From Pseudomonadota bacterium (GTDB taxonomy: Bacteria > Pseudomonadota > Gammaproteobacteria > JAADHS01): a stretch of 64,000 bases of DNA. The position numbers were made by a program, and so were the translations under genes. Numbering within the stretch: position 1 is the stretch's first letter; every line of letters begins with the position of its first letter. The stretch is from NCBI GenBank assembly GCA_021821045.1, contig JAKACW010000003.1:1-64000 (forward strand), given 5' to 3'. The notes under the pieces are model-generated. The model saw only the letters and a program-made list of their open reading frames with translations, was not told the origin of the DNA and searched no databases. Shown here one piece after another: positions 44,746 to 53,864 of the stretch.

Positions 44746-45327
44746 ATGTTCGCACGAAAAGGTTGGCCCCTCCGCGGCTACTCACTTATCGCGCTCGCCG
44801 CATGTATTGCGATGATGACGGTCACCCCGGCATCGGCCGAGACCGATGACAAACCCTTGCAGATTTTTCGCGCGCTGGACGACAAGGCCGAAACGCTGAA
44901 GGCCAAAGCGCTTGAACTAAATCGAGACTTGATCCTCCTTGAGGAGGAAGCCTTCATCCCCTCCAGCGCCCAGCTGGTGGTGTTCTTCTCGCTGACGAAA
45001 AAGACTTCGCCCCGACTGAATTCTCTGCAAGTCAAGTTGGAACTCGACGGAGAAATCGTGGCCAATCACTTGTACACTCCACGCGAAATCGACGCGCTGT
45101 TCAACGACGGCAAACACCGTCTGTATTTGGGCAGCATCCCGGTGGGTGGCCACCGCATTTCCGCCGTCATCCTCGGCGAAGGCACGCAGGGGTTCGAAGC
45201 CCGTTCCGAGATCAACTTCGACAAGGGCTGGGACCGCAAATCCGTCGAGATAGAATTGGTGATGGCCGAGAAAAAGGCCGCGCCGACCATCAATATCAAC
45301 GGCCCGGTCGCGGCCAACAAGCGATAG
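44746..45327 (+). CDS. Secreted protein, first gene of Agl/Glt-like operon
   Basis: Unrecognised protein of 193 residues. The N-terminus has a signal peptide (IALAACIAMMTVTPASA). A short charged helical segment follows (about 40-70: RALDDKAETLKAKALELN), then a beta-rich domain (about 75-180: QLVVFFSLTKK, LEVKLELDGEIV-like LQVKLELDGEIVANHLY, HRLYLGSIPVGGHRISAVI). It should act in the periplasm. It is followed after 8 bp by a TPR protein and is probably an accessory of the system encoded by the next genes. Confidence 0.75.
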   Translation: MFARKGWPLRGYSLIALAACIAMMTVTPASAETDDKPLQIFRALDDKAETLKAKALELNRDLILLEEEAFIPSSAQLVVFFSLTKKTSPRLNSLQVKLELDGEIVANHLYTPREIDALFNDGKHRLYLGSIPVGGHRISAVILGEGTQGFEARSEINFDKGWDRKSVEIELVMAEKKAAPTININGPVAANKR

Positions 45328-45335
45328 ACGCGACA

Positions 45336-46943
45336 ATGAGCGCAACGAAAAAACTCGTCTCAAAACCCCAACAGTCCATCGCCAGACTGGCCGTCGCGTT
45401 GCTGGCGTTTGCCGGCGTTTGCGGCTCGGTTCTCGGCGAGGAGTTGATGCTCAAGTTCCCCAAAGTCACGGACCCGTATTTCGGCGAAGCGCTTTATCAC
45501 TACAATCAAAAAGACTTTTTCCAGGCGCTAAGCCACGGCCTGGTCGCAACGGAAGCCGATCGCATTCCCAATGACGACGACAGCCTGAAAGACCTAATGC
45601 TCGAGCTTTACTTGGGCTTTGGGCTGCACGATAGCGCCGAGCAACTGTTACGCAAGTCGGCGCCCCGCAAACAAACCGCGGAAGACCGCAACCACGCCTG
45701 GCTCACGCTCGCCAATGCCAACTACGCGCGCGGTTTGTATAAAGAAGCAGAGAACGCCTTATCCCAAATCGACAAGAAGCTCTCGGGCGAGCACTCCGAA
45801 GAAAGAGACGCCCTACTGGGCAGCCTGATGCTGGCCAAAGGCGACTACAAGAAGGCGGCGCGCATATTCGACGACCTTAAGAGCAACTCCGACTGGGGCA
45901 CCTACGCGCGCTATAACTACGCCACTGCTCTGCTGAACGACGGCCAGTTCGACAAAGCCGTCGACGAAATGAACAAAGTCGGCCGACGCAACTTCGCCAG
46001 CGAAGAAATGCGCTCGCTGAAGGATCGGGCCAACGTCGCGCTGGGTTTCCTGTTCCTGCGCGCCAAGGATCCCAACAAGGCGCGCGAATACTTGGAGCGG
46101 GTTCGTCTCAACGGTCCGTTCGCCAACAAGGCGCTGCTGGGCATCGGCTGGGCCAAAATGATGGTCGCAGACTATGAATCCGCCCTCGTTCCGTTGATTG
46201 AACTTCATGGCCGCTCGATCGCCGACCAGGCGGTGCTCGAGGCGTACCTGGCCGTGCCACACGCGTTTAGCCAAGCGCAATCCCCCAATCAGGCCGTCGA
46301 ATACTATGACAAGGCCATCCGCGCCTTCGAGAATGAACTGAAAAACCTAAACAACATTAACGACAAGATCGCGAAGAAAAACGCTCTGGCATCCTACCTC
46401 GAAGGCGACCCACGCCATGATCGGGAATGGCTGTCGCGCGTGGAGGGTTGGCCCGACTCGACGGAAAGCCGCATCTTCACCCGCCTGATAGCGGATCGAT
46501 GGTTCAATGCAACCCTGACCAACTACCAGGATTTGCGCGCCATGAGCAAACGGGTCAGTGACTGGGCGGTCATACTCGACGTATACGAGCAGATGCTGGT
46601 CGCCCAGCGCGGCAAGGAAAAGCAGAAAACGTCGACCGCGGCGGCACCGCAAAGCGTAATCGATCTCGTCAATGCCCGATCGACGACCTATCAGCATTTA
46701 AAGCTCAAGTCCAAACGCGACGCCGACGAAAACCTGTCCACGGTCAAGGAGCTGAAACGCCGGGCGGCGGGATTGCGGCCCGAGTTGCTGCAGGCGCTGG
46801 GCGAACATGAGCGCTACTTACGCGCCCTCGTGCTATCCGAGATTGAAATGGAAACCAAACGGATTAATCAATATCTCAGTCAATCGCGTTTCGCATTGGC
46901 GCAGATTTACGAGAACATGCTTCATCAAGGGATCGTCCAATAA
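45336..46943 (+). CDS. Periplasmic TPR protein (Glt-like)
   Basis: Protein of 535 residues with a hydrophobic N-terminal segment (ARLAVALLAFAGVCGSVLG) and helical repeats of the tetratricopeptide type: FGEALYHYNQKDFFQALSHG, AWLTLANANYARGLYKEAEN, KGDYKKAARIFDDL and AREYLERVRLNGPFANKALL. The C-terminal 200 residues look helical and charged (KRRAAGLRPELLQALGEHER). Its stop and the next start overlap as TAATG. Myxococcus Glt clusters carry several TPR proteins in the periplasm; one-to-one assignment to GltC, GltD or GltE is not safe from sequence alone. Confidence 0.8.
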   Translation: MSATKKLVSKPQQSIARLAVALLAFAGVCGSVLGEELMLKFPKVTDPYFGEALYHYNQKDFFQALSHGLVATEADRIPNDDDSLKDLMLELYLGFGLHDSAEQLLRKSAPRKQTAEDRNHAWLTLANANYARGLYKEAENALSQIDKKLSGEHSEERDALLGSLMLAKGDYKKAARIFDDLKSNSDWGTYARYNYATALLNDGQFDKAVDEMNKVGRRNFASEEMRSLKDRANVALGFLFLRAKDPNKAREYLERVRLNGPFANKALLGIGWAKMMVADYESALVPLIELHGRSIADQAVLEAYLAVPHAFSQAQSPNQAVEYYDKAIRAFENELKNLNNINDKIAKKNALASYLEGDPRHDREWLSRVEGWPDSTESRIFTRLIADRWFNATLTNYQDLRAMSKRVSDWAVILDVYEQMLVAQRGKEKQKTSTAAAPQSVIDLVNARSTTYQHLKLKSKRDADENLSTVKELKRRAAGLRPELLQALGEHERYLRALVLSEIEMETKRINQYLSQSRFALAQIYENMLHQGIVQ

Positions 46944-49813
46944 TGAAGCGCCGTCTTTTATATGCCAGCATCGCCGCTCTGTTTGTCGCGGGCTGCTCCT
47001 TTACGCCCAAAGACTCCAGCCCCACGCTGAAGAGCCTGGAGAAAAAGTCCGTCAAGATCGAGCGCGACAGCGAGGTTAAACCGGATCTGGCGAAGGCGAA
47101 GGAAAGTTACGAAGCGCTGTTGCAGGCGACCACCGACGAGAAACTGCGCCGCCGCGCCATGCGACGCCTGGCGGATTTGGAATTGCAGGATCGCGGCGAC
47201 GAACCCGGCGTGGAAATCCCCGAAGCGGCACCCGCGCCGACGCCGGCCGGAAAACCATCGGCGGCTGAACCCGATTACAAAAAAGCCATCACGCTATACG
47301 AAGGCCTGCTCCAGTCCTATCCGGACCGTAAGGACAACGACAAGATCATGTACCAACTGTCGCGGGCCTACGAACTGGTGGGGGAACTGGAAAAGTCTCT
47401 CGACACGCTGACCGACATGGTCAAGAAGTACCCGCAGACACCCTACTTCGAAGAGTCCCAGTTCCGCCGCGGCGAACTGTTGTTCGGCTTTCGGGAATAT
47501 GGCGAAGCGGAAGCGGCTTATCGCGACGCATTGCGTTCGGGCAAGCGCTCGCCCTTCTATGAACGGGCGACGTACAAGCTGGGCTGGTCGGTTTACAAGC
47601 AAGAACGTTACAAAGACGCCTTGCCCTCGTTCTTCGCCCTGGTCGATCTCAAGCTAGCCAATAAGCGGCTGGGCGACAACCTGCTGGACTATGACTTCCT
47701 AAGCCGCGGCGACAAGGAACTGCTGCTCGACGCGTTCCGCGTCATCAGTTTGTGCTATTTCAATCTCGAGGGCACCAAAACCCTCAAGACTTATTTCGCC
47801 GGCGCCGACGCACCCAATTACGAATTCTTGATTTATCGTTACTTCGGCGATTTTCATTTGAAGCAGGAACGCTTCCTGGAAGCGGCCGACGCCTATGCCG
47901 CGTTTGGCGACGTGCGCGCTGAACACCCGCAGGGCCTGCTGTTGCTCATCGACGCCATTGAACTGAGCCAGGAAAAGGGCCGAGCCGACCTGGTTCTGGA
48001 ATACAAAAAATCGCTGGCTAACCGCTACGGCAAATACGTCGAGTATTGGGCGACCCACACCCACCACGGTTTCAACCAATACCTCATGCGCAGCAATGAC
48101 CAGATGGAACAGCGCATCGAGGAATATATCGTCACGACGTTGGAAGAATTGGGCAAGTACTACCACAACCGGGCGCAGAAATCGAAAAACCCCCTCGAGT
48201 ACGCCGAAGCCATCAAGTGGTATCAGACGTTCTTGAGAACCTTCCTGCAGCACCCGAAGTCGCCGGAGATCAATTTCCTGCTGTCCGAAGCGCTGTATGA
48301 AGACGGCCGCTACGCCGAATCGATCCGCGAATACGAAAAAACGGCCTACAACTACCGCCGCCACGAGAAAGGGTCGGAGGCCGGTTACGCGGCACTGCTG
48401 GCCTACGAAGAATACAAAAAGCAGCTGGCCGGCGAAGACTTAGAGTTTTGGAACCGACTGTCGGTGCAAAGCGCCCAGCGCTTTTCCAAGCTTTATCCGA
48501 AAGATCCGCGCACCGCCACGGTGCTGGTCAAGCTGGTGGACGATTTGTTTAAGCAGGAGCAATACGCCCAGGCCGCCGAGTTCGCCAAGCGCATCCTCGT
48601 GATCGCGCCGGAGGACGACATAAAAGCGCGGCGCCAGGCCACGATCATCCTGGCCCACACGGCGTTTGATGAGAGCAGATTTCAAGAAGCGGAAGCGATG
48701 TACGCCGAGGCGATCCGCATGACGCCCAAGAAAGACGAAAACTACCAACCGTTGGTGGACCGTTTGGCCGCCACGGTCTACAAGCAGGGCGAGCAGGCGA
48801 AAGCAGCGGGCAAGACGGCGGAGGCAGCGAGCTTGTTCCTGCGCATCGGATCGGTCGCGCCCACGTCCTCCATCCGGGCCACAGCCGAGTTTGACGCGGC
48901 GGCCATTATGATCGCCGACAAGAACTGGTCCGCGGCGGCGCAGTTGCTGGAGAGTTTCCAAAAGAACTACCCAGGGCACGAACTGCAGAAGGAAGTCTCC
49001 GACCGTTTGGCGTCCGTGTACCTCGAGTCGGGCGATACAGTCGCGGCGGCGACGCAGTTGCAGAAGATCGCGTCGGACAAGAAGGACCCGGAATTCCAGC
49101 GGGATGCTATGTGGCAGTCGGCCGAGCTGTATGAAAAGGGCGACGCGCTCGACAAAGCCGTCGAGACCTACAAAGCCTATGTACAGAAGTATCCGCAGCC
49201 GCTGAACCGCGCGACCGAAGCACGGCAAAAGCTGATCGACCTCTATGGCAAGCTCAACCAGTCCAACAGCCAACGTTTCTGGCAGAAGGAATTGGTGGCC
49301 TCCATTCCCCCAGGCAACTCGGCGGCCGATGACCGAGCCCGCTTGCTGGCGGCGCAAGCGGCGTTTGCCCTGGCTGAACCGACCTTCACCGCCTTTGCGC
49401 AAGTCGAGCTGAAGCAACCCCTAAAGCAAACCCTGGCGCGCAAGAAACAGGTGATGGATGAAGCGCTGAAGGCATTCAACCAAGCCGCGGACTATCGCAT
49501 CGCCGAGGTCACCACCGCCTCGACGTATCGCATCGGGCAAATGTACTTCGACTTCAGCAAGGCGATCCTGGAATCCGAGCGACCCAAGGGCATGTCCGCG
49601 GAAGCGCTGGAACAGTACGAGCTTGTTCTCGAAGAACAAGCCATACCGCTCGAGGACAAGGCGATCGAAGTTCACACCGCGAACGCCGATCGCGTCGCCA
49701 GCGGCGTTTATGACGAATGGGTGCGTAAGAGTTTCGGTGATCTCGCGAAACTCATGCCGGCCCGCTACGGGAAAATGGAAAAACATGCTGTCACATTTAG
49801 CGAAATCCATTAA
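46943..49813 (+). CDS. Large TPR lipoprotein (Glt-like)
   Basis: Protein of 956 residues with lipoprotein signal LLYASIAALFVAGCSF (lipobox FVAGC). The rest is largely helical repeats: ITLYEGLLQSYPDRKDNDKI, YQLSRAYELVGELEKSLDT, RRGELLFGFREYGEAEAAYR, YRYFGDFHLKQERFLEAADA, and many others to the end. Expected to be an extended scaffold anchored in the outer membrane and reaching into the periplasm. It is coupled to the previous gene by a 1-bp stop/start overlap, and the next gene starts 29 bp before its stop. Confidence 0.82.
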   Translation: MKRRLLYASIAALFVAGCSFTPKDSSPTLKSLEKKSVKIERDSEVKPDLAKAKESYEALLQATTDEKLRRRAMRRLADLELQDRGDEPGVEIPEAAPAPTPAGKPSAAEPDYKKAITLYEGLLQSYPDRKDNDKIMYQLSRAYELVGELEKSLDTLTDMVKKYPQTPYFEESQFRRGELLFGFREYGEAEAAYRDALRSGKRSPFYERATYKLGWSVYKQERYKDALPSFFALVDLKLANKRLGDNLLDYDFLSRGDKELLLDAFRVISLCYFNLEGTKTLKTYFAGADAPNYEFLIYRYFGDFHLKQERFLEAADAYAAFGDVRAEHPQGLLLLIDAIELSQEKGRADLVLEYKKSLANRYGKYVEYWATHTHHGFNQYLMRSNDQMEQRIEEYIVTTLEELGKYYHNRAQKSKNPLEYAEAIKWYQTFLRTFLQHPKSPEINFLLSEALYEDGRYAESIREYEKTAYNYRRHEKGSEAGYAALLAYEEYKKQLAGEDLEFWNRLSVQSAQRFSKLYPKDPRTATVLVKLVDDLFKQEQYAQAAEFAKRILVIAPEDDIKARRQATIILAHTAFDESRFQEAEAMYAEAIRMTPKKDENYQPLVDRLAATVYKQGEQAKAAGKTAEAASLFLRIGSVAPTSSIRATAEFDAAAIMIADKNWSAAAQLLESFQKNYPGHELQKEVSDRLASVYLESGDTVAAATQLQKIASDKKDPEFQRDAMWQSAELYEKGDALDKAVETYKAYVQKYPQPLNRATEARQKLIDLYGKLNQSNSQRFWQKELVASIPPGNSAADDRARLLAAQAAFALAEPTFTAFAQVELKQPLKQTLARKKQVMDEALKAFNQAADYRIAEVTTASTYRIGQMYFDFSKAILESERPKGMSAEALEQYELVLEEQAIPLEDKAIEVHTANADRVASGVYDEWVRKSFGDLAKLMPARYGKMEKHAVTFSEIH

Positions 49814-50438
49814 GCGCGGCGACGCTGTGCTGGGCTGGCGGGCGTCGATCGGCTTCCTGCTGTGCGCGCTGCTGCTCGCGGGCTGCAGCATGGAAGGCAT
49901 GTCGCGCAAGGGCGGCAAGTCCAGCGTCCGCGTCGATCGCAGCGTCGAAACCGAGTACAAGAAGGCGCTGGCGTTGCTGCAATCCGAACGGTACGCCGAG
50001 GCGGAGAGAACGTTGCGCGCGCTGACCGAATCGCAGCCTAATCTTGCCGGCCCCTATGCCAACTTAGGCATCGTATATTACCGCACTGACCGGTTGGAAA
50101 AGGCGGAGGAAGCGTTCCGCCAATCGTTGAAACTCAATCCGAGCAACCCGGCGGCTCACAACTATCTTGGCGTTATCCATCGCACCAATGGCGATTTCGA
50201 TAAGGCCCGTGCCGATTACACCAAGGCCCTGGAAATCGACAAGAACTACGCCGAAGCCCACCTGAATCTCGGCATTCTTTATGACCTTTATTTAAGTGAT
50301 TTGAACCAGGCCCTGATGCACTACCGCCAGTACCAGAGCCTGGCCGGCCAGAATGACAAGCAGATTGCGATCTGGATCGCGGACGTCGAACAACGGGCTC
50401 AACAGAATGCCCAGAAGGGTAAAGCGGAGGCGCGATGA
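49785..50438 (+). CDS. TPR lipoprotein (AglT/GltE-like)
   Basis: Protein of 217 residues starting at ATG 49785 inside the preceding gene, with GGAAAAAC just upstream. Lipoprotein signal ASIGFLLCALLLAGCSMEG. The mature part holds three to four regular TPRs: EYKKALALLQSERYAEAERT, GPYANLGIVYYRTDRLEKAE, HNYLGVIHRTNGDFDKARAD and AHLNLGILYDLYLSDLNQAL. It compares in size and layout with the outer-membrane TPR lipoproteins of Agl/Glt systems. It overlaps the next gene by 4 bp. Confidence 0.82.
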   Translation: MLSHLAKSIKRGDAVLGWRASIGFLLCALLLAGCSMEGMSRKGGKSSVRVDRSVETEYKKALALLQSERYAEAERTLRALTESQPNLAGPYANLGIVYYRTDRLEKAEEAFRQSLKLNPSNPAAHNYLGVIHRTNGDFDKARADYTKALEIDKNYAEAHLNLGILYDLYLSDLNQALMHYRQYQSLAGQNDKQIAIWIADVEQRAQQNAQKGKAEAR

Positions 50439-50713
50439 AACCGTTACATAACATAGTTTTAATTGCGGCCGGTTTGGCGCTCGGCGGAAACGCCTGGGCG
50501 CAGCAAGACCAAATCGATCTCGAGGGCGCGCGCATTTTCGGCAATCGCGATTTGCCGAACATCACTTACGTGGTGCCCTGGAAAGACGAGCAACTTGAAG
50601 TCATGGATATTCAACCCATGGGCAATTTGTTCGACGACGCGCTCAAGCCCATCGACCGCGACGTGTTTATTCGCGAGATTGAATACTACGAGCTTTTGCA
50701 GACCGGAAAGTAG
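50435..50713 (+). CDS. Small secreted protein in motor operon
   Basis: Protein of 92 residues with signal peptide NIVLIAAGLALGGNAWA. The mature 70 residues include GARIFGNRDLPNITYVVPWK and the ending RDVFIREIEYYELL. I do not recognise a family by function. The strong coupling to the preceding TPR lipoprotein (ATGA overlap) and position before the ExbB-like gene argue for a conserved part of the system. 111 bp follow before the next gene, without a visible terminator. Confidence 0.72.
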   Translation: MKPLHNIVLIAAGLALGGNAWAQQDQIDLEGARIFGNRDLPNITYVVPWKDEQLEVMDIQPMGNLFDDALKPIDRDVFIREIEYYELLQTGK

Positions 50714-50824
50714 TTTGTCATTGGCCGATCAGGGAACACGATAACAACGTAACGGAGTCAAGCGCCTTAGGGCACTTCCATTTGAAACTTCCAAATTTTA
50801 TTTGAGATCTGCGAGGAGACACGT

Positions 50825-51466
50825 ATGTTCAACACCATTATCCGCTTCTTCCAAGAGGGGGGACTGTTCATGTACCCGATCTTGGTCGTGCTTGCGCTGG
50901 GGGCAGCCATCGCCGTGGAGCGGTACATCTTCCTCACCCGCGAGCGATCCACCAACCGCCGCGAGTGGAATGATTTGCTGCCGGTGCTCACCAACGGTGA
51001 TTACCAGCGCGCCTACAACATGACCTCGCAGTCCAGCTCCGCGATTTCCAAAATCCTCACCTATGGCTTGTCGCGCTTGGGCACCAGCAACCGGCTCGAA
51101 GATGTGGAAACCGCCATGGAAGAAGGCTTGATGGAAATCACGCCTCGCCTGGAAAAGCGCACTCACTACCTCGCAACATTCGCCAACATCGCCACCCTGC
51201 TCGGACTGCTGGGCACCATCATCGGTCTGATCCAGGCGTTCACCGCCGTGGCCAGCGCGGATCCGTCGCAGAAAGCGGACTTGCTCTCCTCCAGTATTTC
51301 GGTCGCCATGAACACGACGGCATTCGGCCTGATTGTGGCCATCCCGTTACTGTTGATCTACGCCGTGCTGCAAACCAAGACGACGGAGCTGGTCGACAGC
51401 CTGGAAATGGCCGCCGTGAAATTCAACAATCTGATTCGCCGCCATCGCACGGCTCGGAGTGAATGA
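50825..51466 (+). CDS. MotA/TolQ/ExbB-type proton channel protein (AglR-like)
   Basis: Inner-membrane protein of 213 residues. Three membrane segments: FMYPILVVLALGAAIAVERY near the start, LATFANIATLLGLLGTIIGLIQ in the middle with the channel-lining Thr/Gly pattern, and VAMNTTAFGLIVAIPLLLIY. ExbB/TolQ/MotA proteins form a pentamer around ExbD-type subunits and use the proton gradient to do work on the envelope. AGGAG lies eight bases before the ATG. It overlaps the first ExbD-like gene by 4 bp, giving the order ExbB-ExbD-ExbD as in AglR-AglQ-AglS. Confidence 0.92.
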   Translation: MFNTIIRFFQEGGLFMYPILVVLALGAAIAVERYIFLTRERSTNRREWNDLLPVLTNGDYQRAYNMTSQSSSAISKILTYGLSRLGTSNRLEDVETAMEEGLMEITPRLEKRTHYLATFANIATLLGLLGTIIGLIQAFTAVASADPSQKADLLSSSISVAMNTTAFGLIVAIPLLLIYAVLQTKTTELVDSLEMAAVKFNNLIRRHRTARSE

Positions 51467-51981
51467 CCTTGGTCCGCCGCCGCTCGCGCCGCAACCGGCA
51501 AGACGAAACCGAACTCAATATCACCGCGTTTCTTAATCTCATGGTGATCTTGATCCCGTTCCTGTTGATAACGGCGGTTTTCTCGCGCGTGACGATTTTG
51601 CAGTTGAACATTCCTCCGGCGTCTGACGCGCCCCCGCCGGAAGAACAGAAACCCCGCGAGGAACCCCTGTCGATAAACATCATCGTGCGACCCGATCTCA
51701 TCACGATCGCCGACAACAAGGGCTTCGCGCGCAACTTCCGTAAAGCCAAAGGCGATTTCGACCTCAAAGCGGTATCCGACCTGCTGCAGAACATGAAGGA
51801 TCGCGTGCCCGACAAAAACGACGCCAATGTCCTCGTGGACCCTGAAGTCAGTTACGACTTATTGGTGCGCGTCATGGATACGGTGCGGACGATGGAGTTT
51901 CGCAACGACAAGGGCCTGCCGGTGCAGCAGGACATGTTCCCGGACATCTCCCTGGGCGATGCGCCGCCCCTGAAACAATAG
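51463..51981 (+). CDS. ExbD/TolR-like protein with Asn in place of the channel Asp
   Basis: Protein of 172 residues with one N-terminal membrane helix and a periplasmic domain (SINIIVRPDLITIADNKGFARN, then VLVDPEVSYDLLVRVMDTVR, matching the ExbD periplasmic fold). The helix begins LNITAFLNLMVILIPFLLI. In ExbD/TolR/AglQ the corresponding start is usually '(N)(V)(T)(P)..D', with an Asp that carries protons; here position 25 is Asn (codon AAT). The second ExbD copy next door keeps Asp. The basic N-terminus is short and cytoplasmic. Confidence 0.9.
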   Translation: MTLVRRRSRRNRQDETELNITAFLNLMVILIPFLLITAVFSRVTILQLNIPPASDAPPPEEQKPREEPLSINIIVRPDLITIADNKGFARNFRKAKGDFDLKAVSDLLQNMKDRVPDKNDANVLVDPEVSYDLLVRVMDTVRTMEFRNDKGLPVQQDMFPDISLGDAPPLKQ

Positions 51982-52000
51982 CGAACAACCACAACGCCAT

Positions 52001-52516
52001 ATGAAACTCTCACGCCGCGCAAAACGCATGGAACAGCACCACCGGCGCGCCAAACGCAGCCCGGGGCTGAACCTGGTGTCGCTGATGGACATCTTTACGA
52101 TCCTCGTTTTCTTCCTGCTCGTCAGTCAGTCCGAGGTTCAGGACATTCCGAGCACGAAAGCGGTTACGCTGCCCGATTCCATTTCCCTGCAGAAGCCGCG
52201 CACGACTCTAACCATCGTGGTTACCAAGGACAACGTCATTTTCCAAGACAAGACCATCGCCGCGCTCGCGGACATCGAAAGACTCGACGGCGATGTGATC
52301 GAGGGCTTGAAAAAGGGCCTCGCCGAGGTCGTCGAGCAACAGCTCGTCTCTCCGATTCCGCAAGAGGAGGCCGGACCCGATCAATACGAGATCATGATCA
52401 TGGGCGACCGCGAGATTCCCTACAAAGTGCTGCGCAAGATCATCGTTTCTTGCACGGAAGCGCGCTTTAACAACATCTACCTGGCTGTGGTCCAGAAGAC
52501 AAACGTGAACGGTTAA
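52001..52516 (+). CDS. ExbD/TolR-like protein with conserved channel Asp
   Basis: Protein of 171 residues. A very basic N-terminus is followed by the membrane helix NLVSLMDIFTILVFFLLVSQ, with Asp30 at the expected proton-carrying position. The periplasmic part has TLTIVVTKDNVIFQDKTIAA and VPYKVLRKII-like EIPYKVLRKIIVSCTEA, the usual ExbD ending. A partner for the ExbB-like protein; the two ExbD-like proteins probably form a heteromer. It is separated from the previous gene by 19 bp, with no clear Shine-Dalgarno before ATG 52001. Confidence 0.9.
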   Translation: MKLSRRAKRMEQHHRRAKRSPGLNLVSLMDIFTILVFFLLVSQSEVQDIPSTKAVTLPDSISLQKPRTTLTIVVTKDNVIFQDKTIAALADIERLDGDVIEGLKKGLAEVVEQQLVSPIPQEEAGPDQYEIMIMGDREIPYKVLRKIIVSCTEARFNNIYLAVVQKTNVNG

Positions 52517-52521
52517 AACGC

Positions 52522-53829
52522 GTGATACCGCTACATCAAATCGCCCAACTGCCGTGGTCCAGCTCGTTCCTGGAAGACCGGCGTTTCCAGCGCATGGCCG
52601 GTATTTTTCTCGCCCTGGCGTTCTTTTTCGGCGTGATCGTCCCGTTCCTGACCGTTCCGGAAATCAAACCGCCGACACGCGCCGAAATCGAAATTCAAAA
52701 AATCAAATGGAAGAAGCCCGAACTCTCCGAGGCGCAGAAGCGCGCGCTGGAAGAACTCAAGCGCAAGCAAGAGGAAGCCAGACGCAAGGCCGAAGAAGAA
52801 GCCCGCCGCAAAGCTGAGGAAGACCGCCTGCGCCGCGAGAAGGAGCTGGAAGAGCAGCGCAAGAAAAACGCCGAGGAGGAAAAGAAACGCCTCGAGGAAT
52901 TGAAGAAAAGGCAGGAAGAAGAACGCAAGCGCCTCGAAGAGGAGCGCAAGAAGCAGGCGGAGCTCGACAAAAAGAAACAGGAAGAGCTGAAGAAACAATC
53001 CGAGCTCGACAAGAAGAAACAAGAAGAGTTGCGCAAACAGCGCGAGGACCAGGCCAAGCGCGACGCGGAAATTCGCAAGCAGCAGGAAGAGATTCGACGC
53101 CAGGAAGAAGCCAAACGGCGGGCGGAGGAAGAAGCCCGCCGCCAAGCCGAGGCAGAGCGCAAGCGGATCGAAGCTGAGAAGCGTCGCGTCGCCGAAGAAA
53201 AACGCCGGGGCGAGGAAGCCGCGCGCAGCGCGTTCAACGATCTAAAAGATGTTTTTGAATCGTCAGCACCCGCTGTTGCCAGCAGTTCCGCACCGCTGAC
53301 CTCCGGCAAAAGCGCCCAAGCCAGTGCCCCGGCCGACGGCGGCTCGCCCAAACTCATTGGGTCCGCCACCGCGGCGGGTGCCGGATCGACCAAAGGCATT
53401 AACACCAGCCAGATTGGCGATGTGAACTTTGGCCCGGCGGGCGGCCTGGAAAGCCGCGACGTCACCCAAGTGGCAGAAGTCGACCTCGGCGTTCTCGATG
53501 GCAGCGACGGAGCCAGCACCGGCGGCACAAACAGTCCCAACGCCCGAACCCGCGGCGAACTCTCGGATGTGCTCGATCGTTTGAAGGGCAAGATGGCGGT
53601 GCACTACAACCGCGCACTGCGAAAGAATCCGACCCTGGGCGGTAAACTCGTAGTACGCATTACCATCGAGCCCACCGGTGAAGTCAGCAGCGTGACCGTG
53701 GTCGACAGCGATATAGGCGATCAGGATCTGATCAACAAGATCCTGACGTTGATCAGAACCGAAGCCAAGTTCGGCGCCAAAGACGTCGGCCGTACCGTGG
53801 CCAACTATCCGATCGACTTCAACCTCTAA
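52522..53829 (+). CDS. TonB-like energy transducer with AgmX/PglI C-terminal domain
   Basis: Protein of 435 residues. One membrane anchor (MAGIFLALAFFFGVIVPFLT, about 25-44) is followed by about 190 residues of Lys/Glu/Arg-rich repeats (EEARRKAEEEARRKAEEDRL and similar), which form a long helix or coiled coil able to span the periplasm. A Gly/Ser/Ala-rich linker follows, then a C-terminal domain of about 95 residues (VLDRLKGKMAVHYNRALRKN, VVRITIEPTGEVSSVTVVDS, ILTLIRTEAKFG) of the AgmX/PglI type, related to TonB/TolA ends. It would transmit force from the ExbB/ExbD motor to the outer membrane. Start taken as GTG 52522; ATG 52594 is an alternative just before the anchor. Confidence 0.9.
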   Translation: MIPLHQIAQLPWSSSFLEDRRFQRMAGIFLALAFFFGVIVPFLTVPEIKPPTRAEIEIQKIKWKKPELSEAQKRALEELKRKQEEARRKAEEEARRKAEEDRLRREKELEEQRKKNAEEEKKRLEELKKRQEEERKRLEEERKKQAELDKKKQEELKKQSELDKKKQEELRKQREDQAKRDAEIRKQQEEIRRQEEAKRRAEEEARRQAEAERKRIEAEKRRVAEEKRRGEEAARSAFNDLKDVFESSAPAVASSSAPLTSGKSAQASAPADGGSPKLIGSATAAGAGSTKGINTSQIGDVNFGPAGGLESRDVTQVAEVDLGVLDGSDGASTGGTNSPNARTRGELSDVLDRLKGKMAVHYNRALRKNPTLGGKLVVRITIEPTGEVSSVTVVDSDIGDQDLINKILTLIRTEAKFGAKDVGRTVANYPIDFNL

Positions 53830-53864
53830 TGCCCGCCCGCACCGCCACCACACCGAGGCACCGA

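Noticed and set aside
48440-49417. 325-codon minus-strand frame inside the large TPR gene
   Set aside because: Arginine/glutamine-rich shadow with no ribosome-binding site; the plus strand carries regular TPRs.
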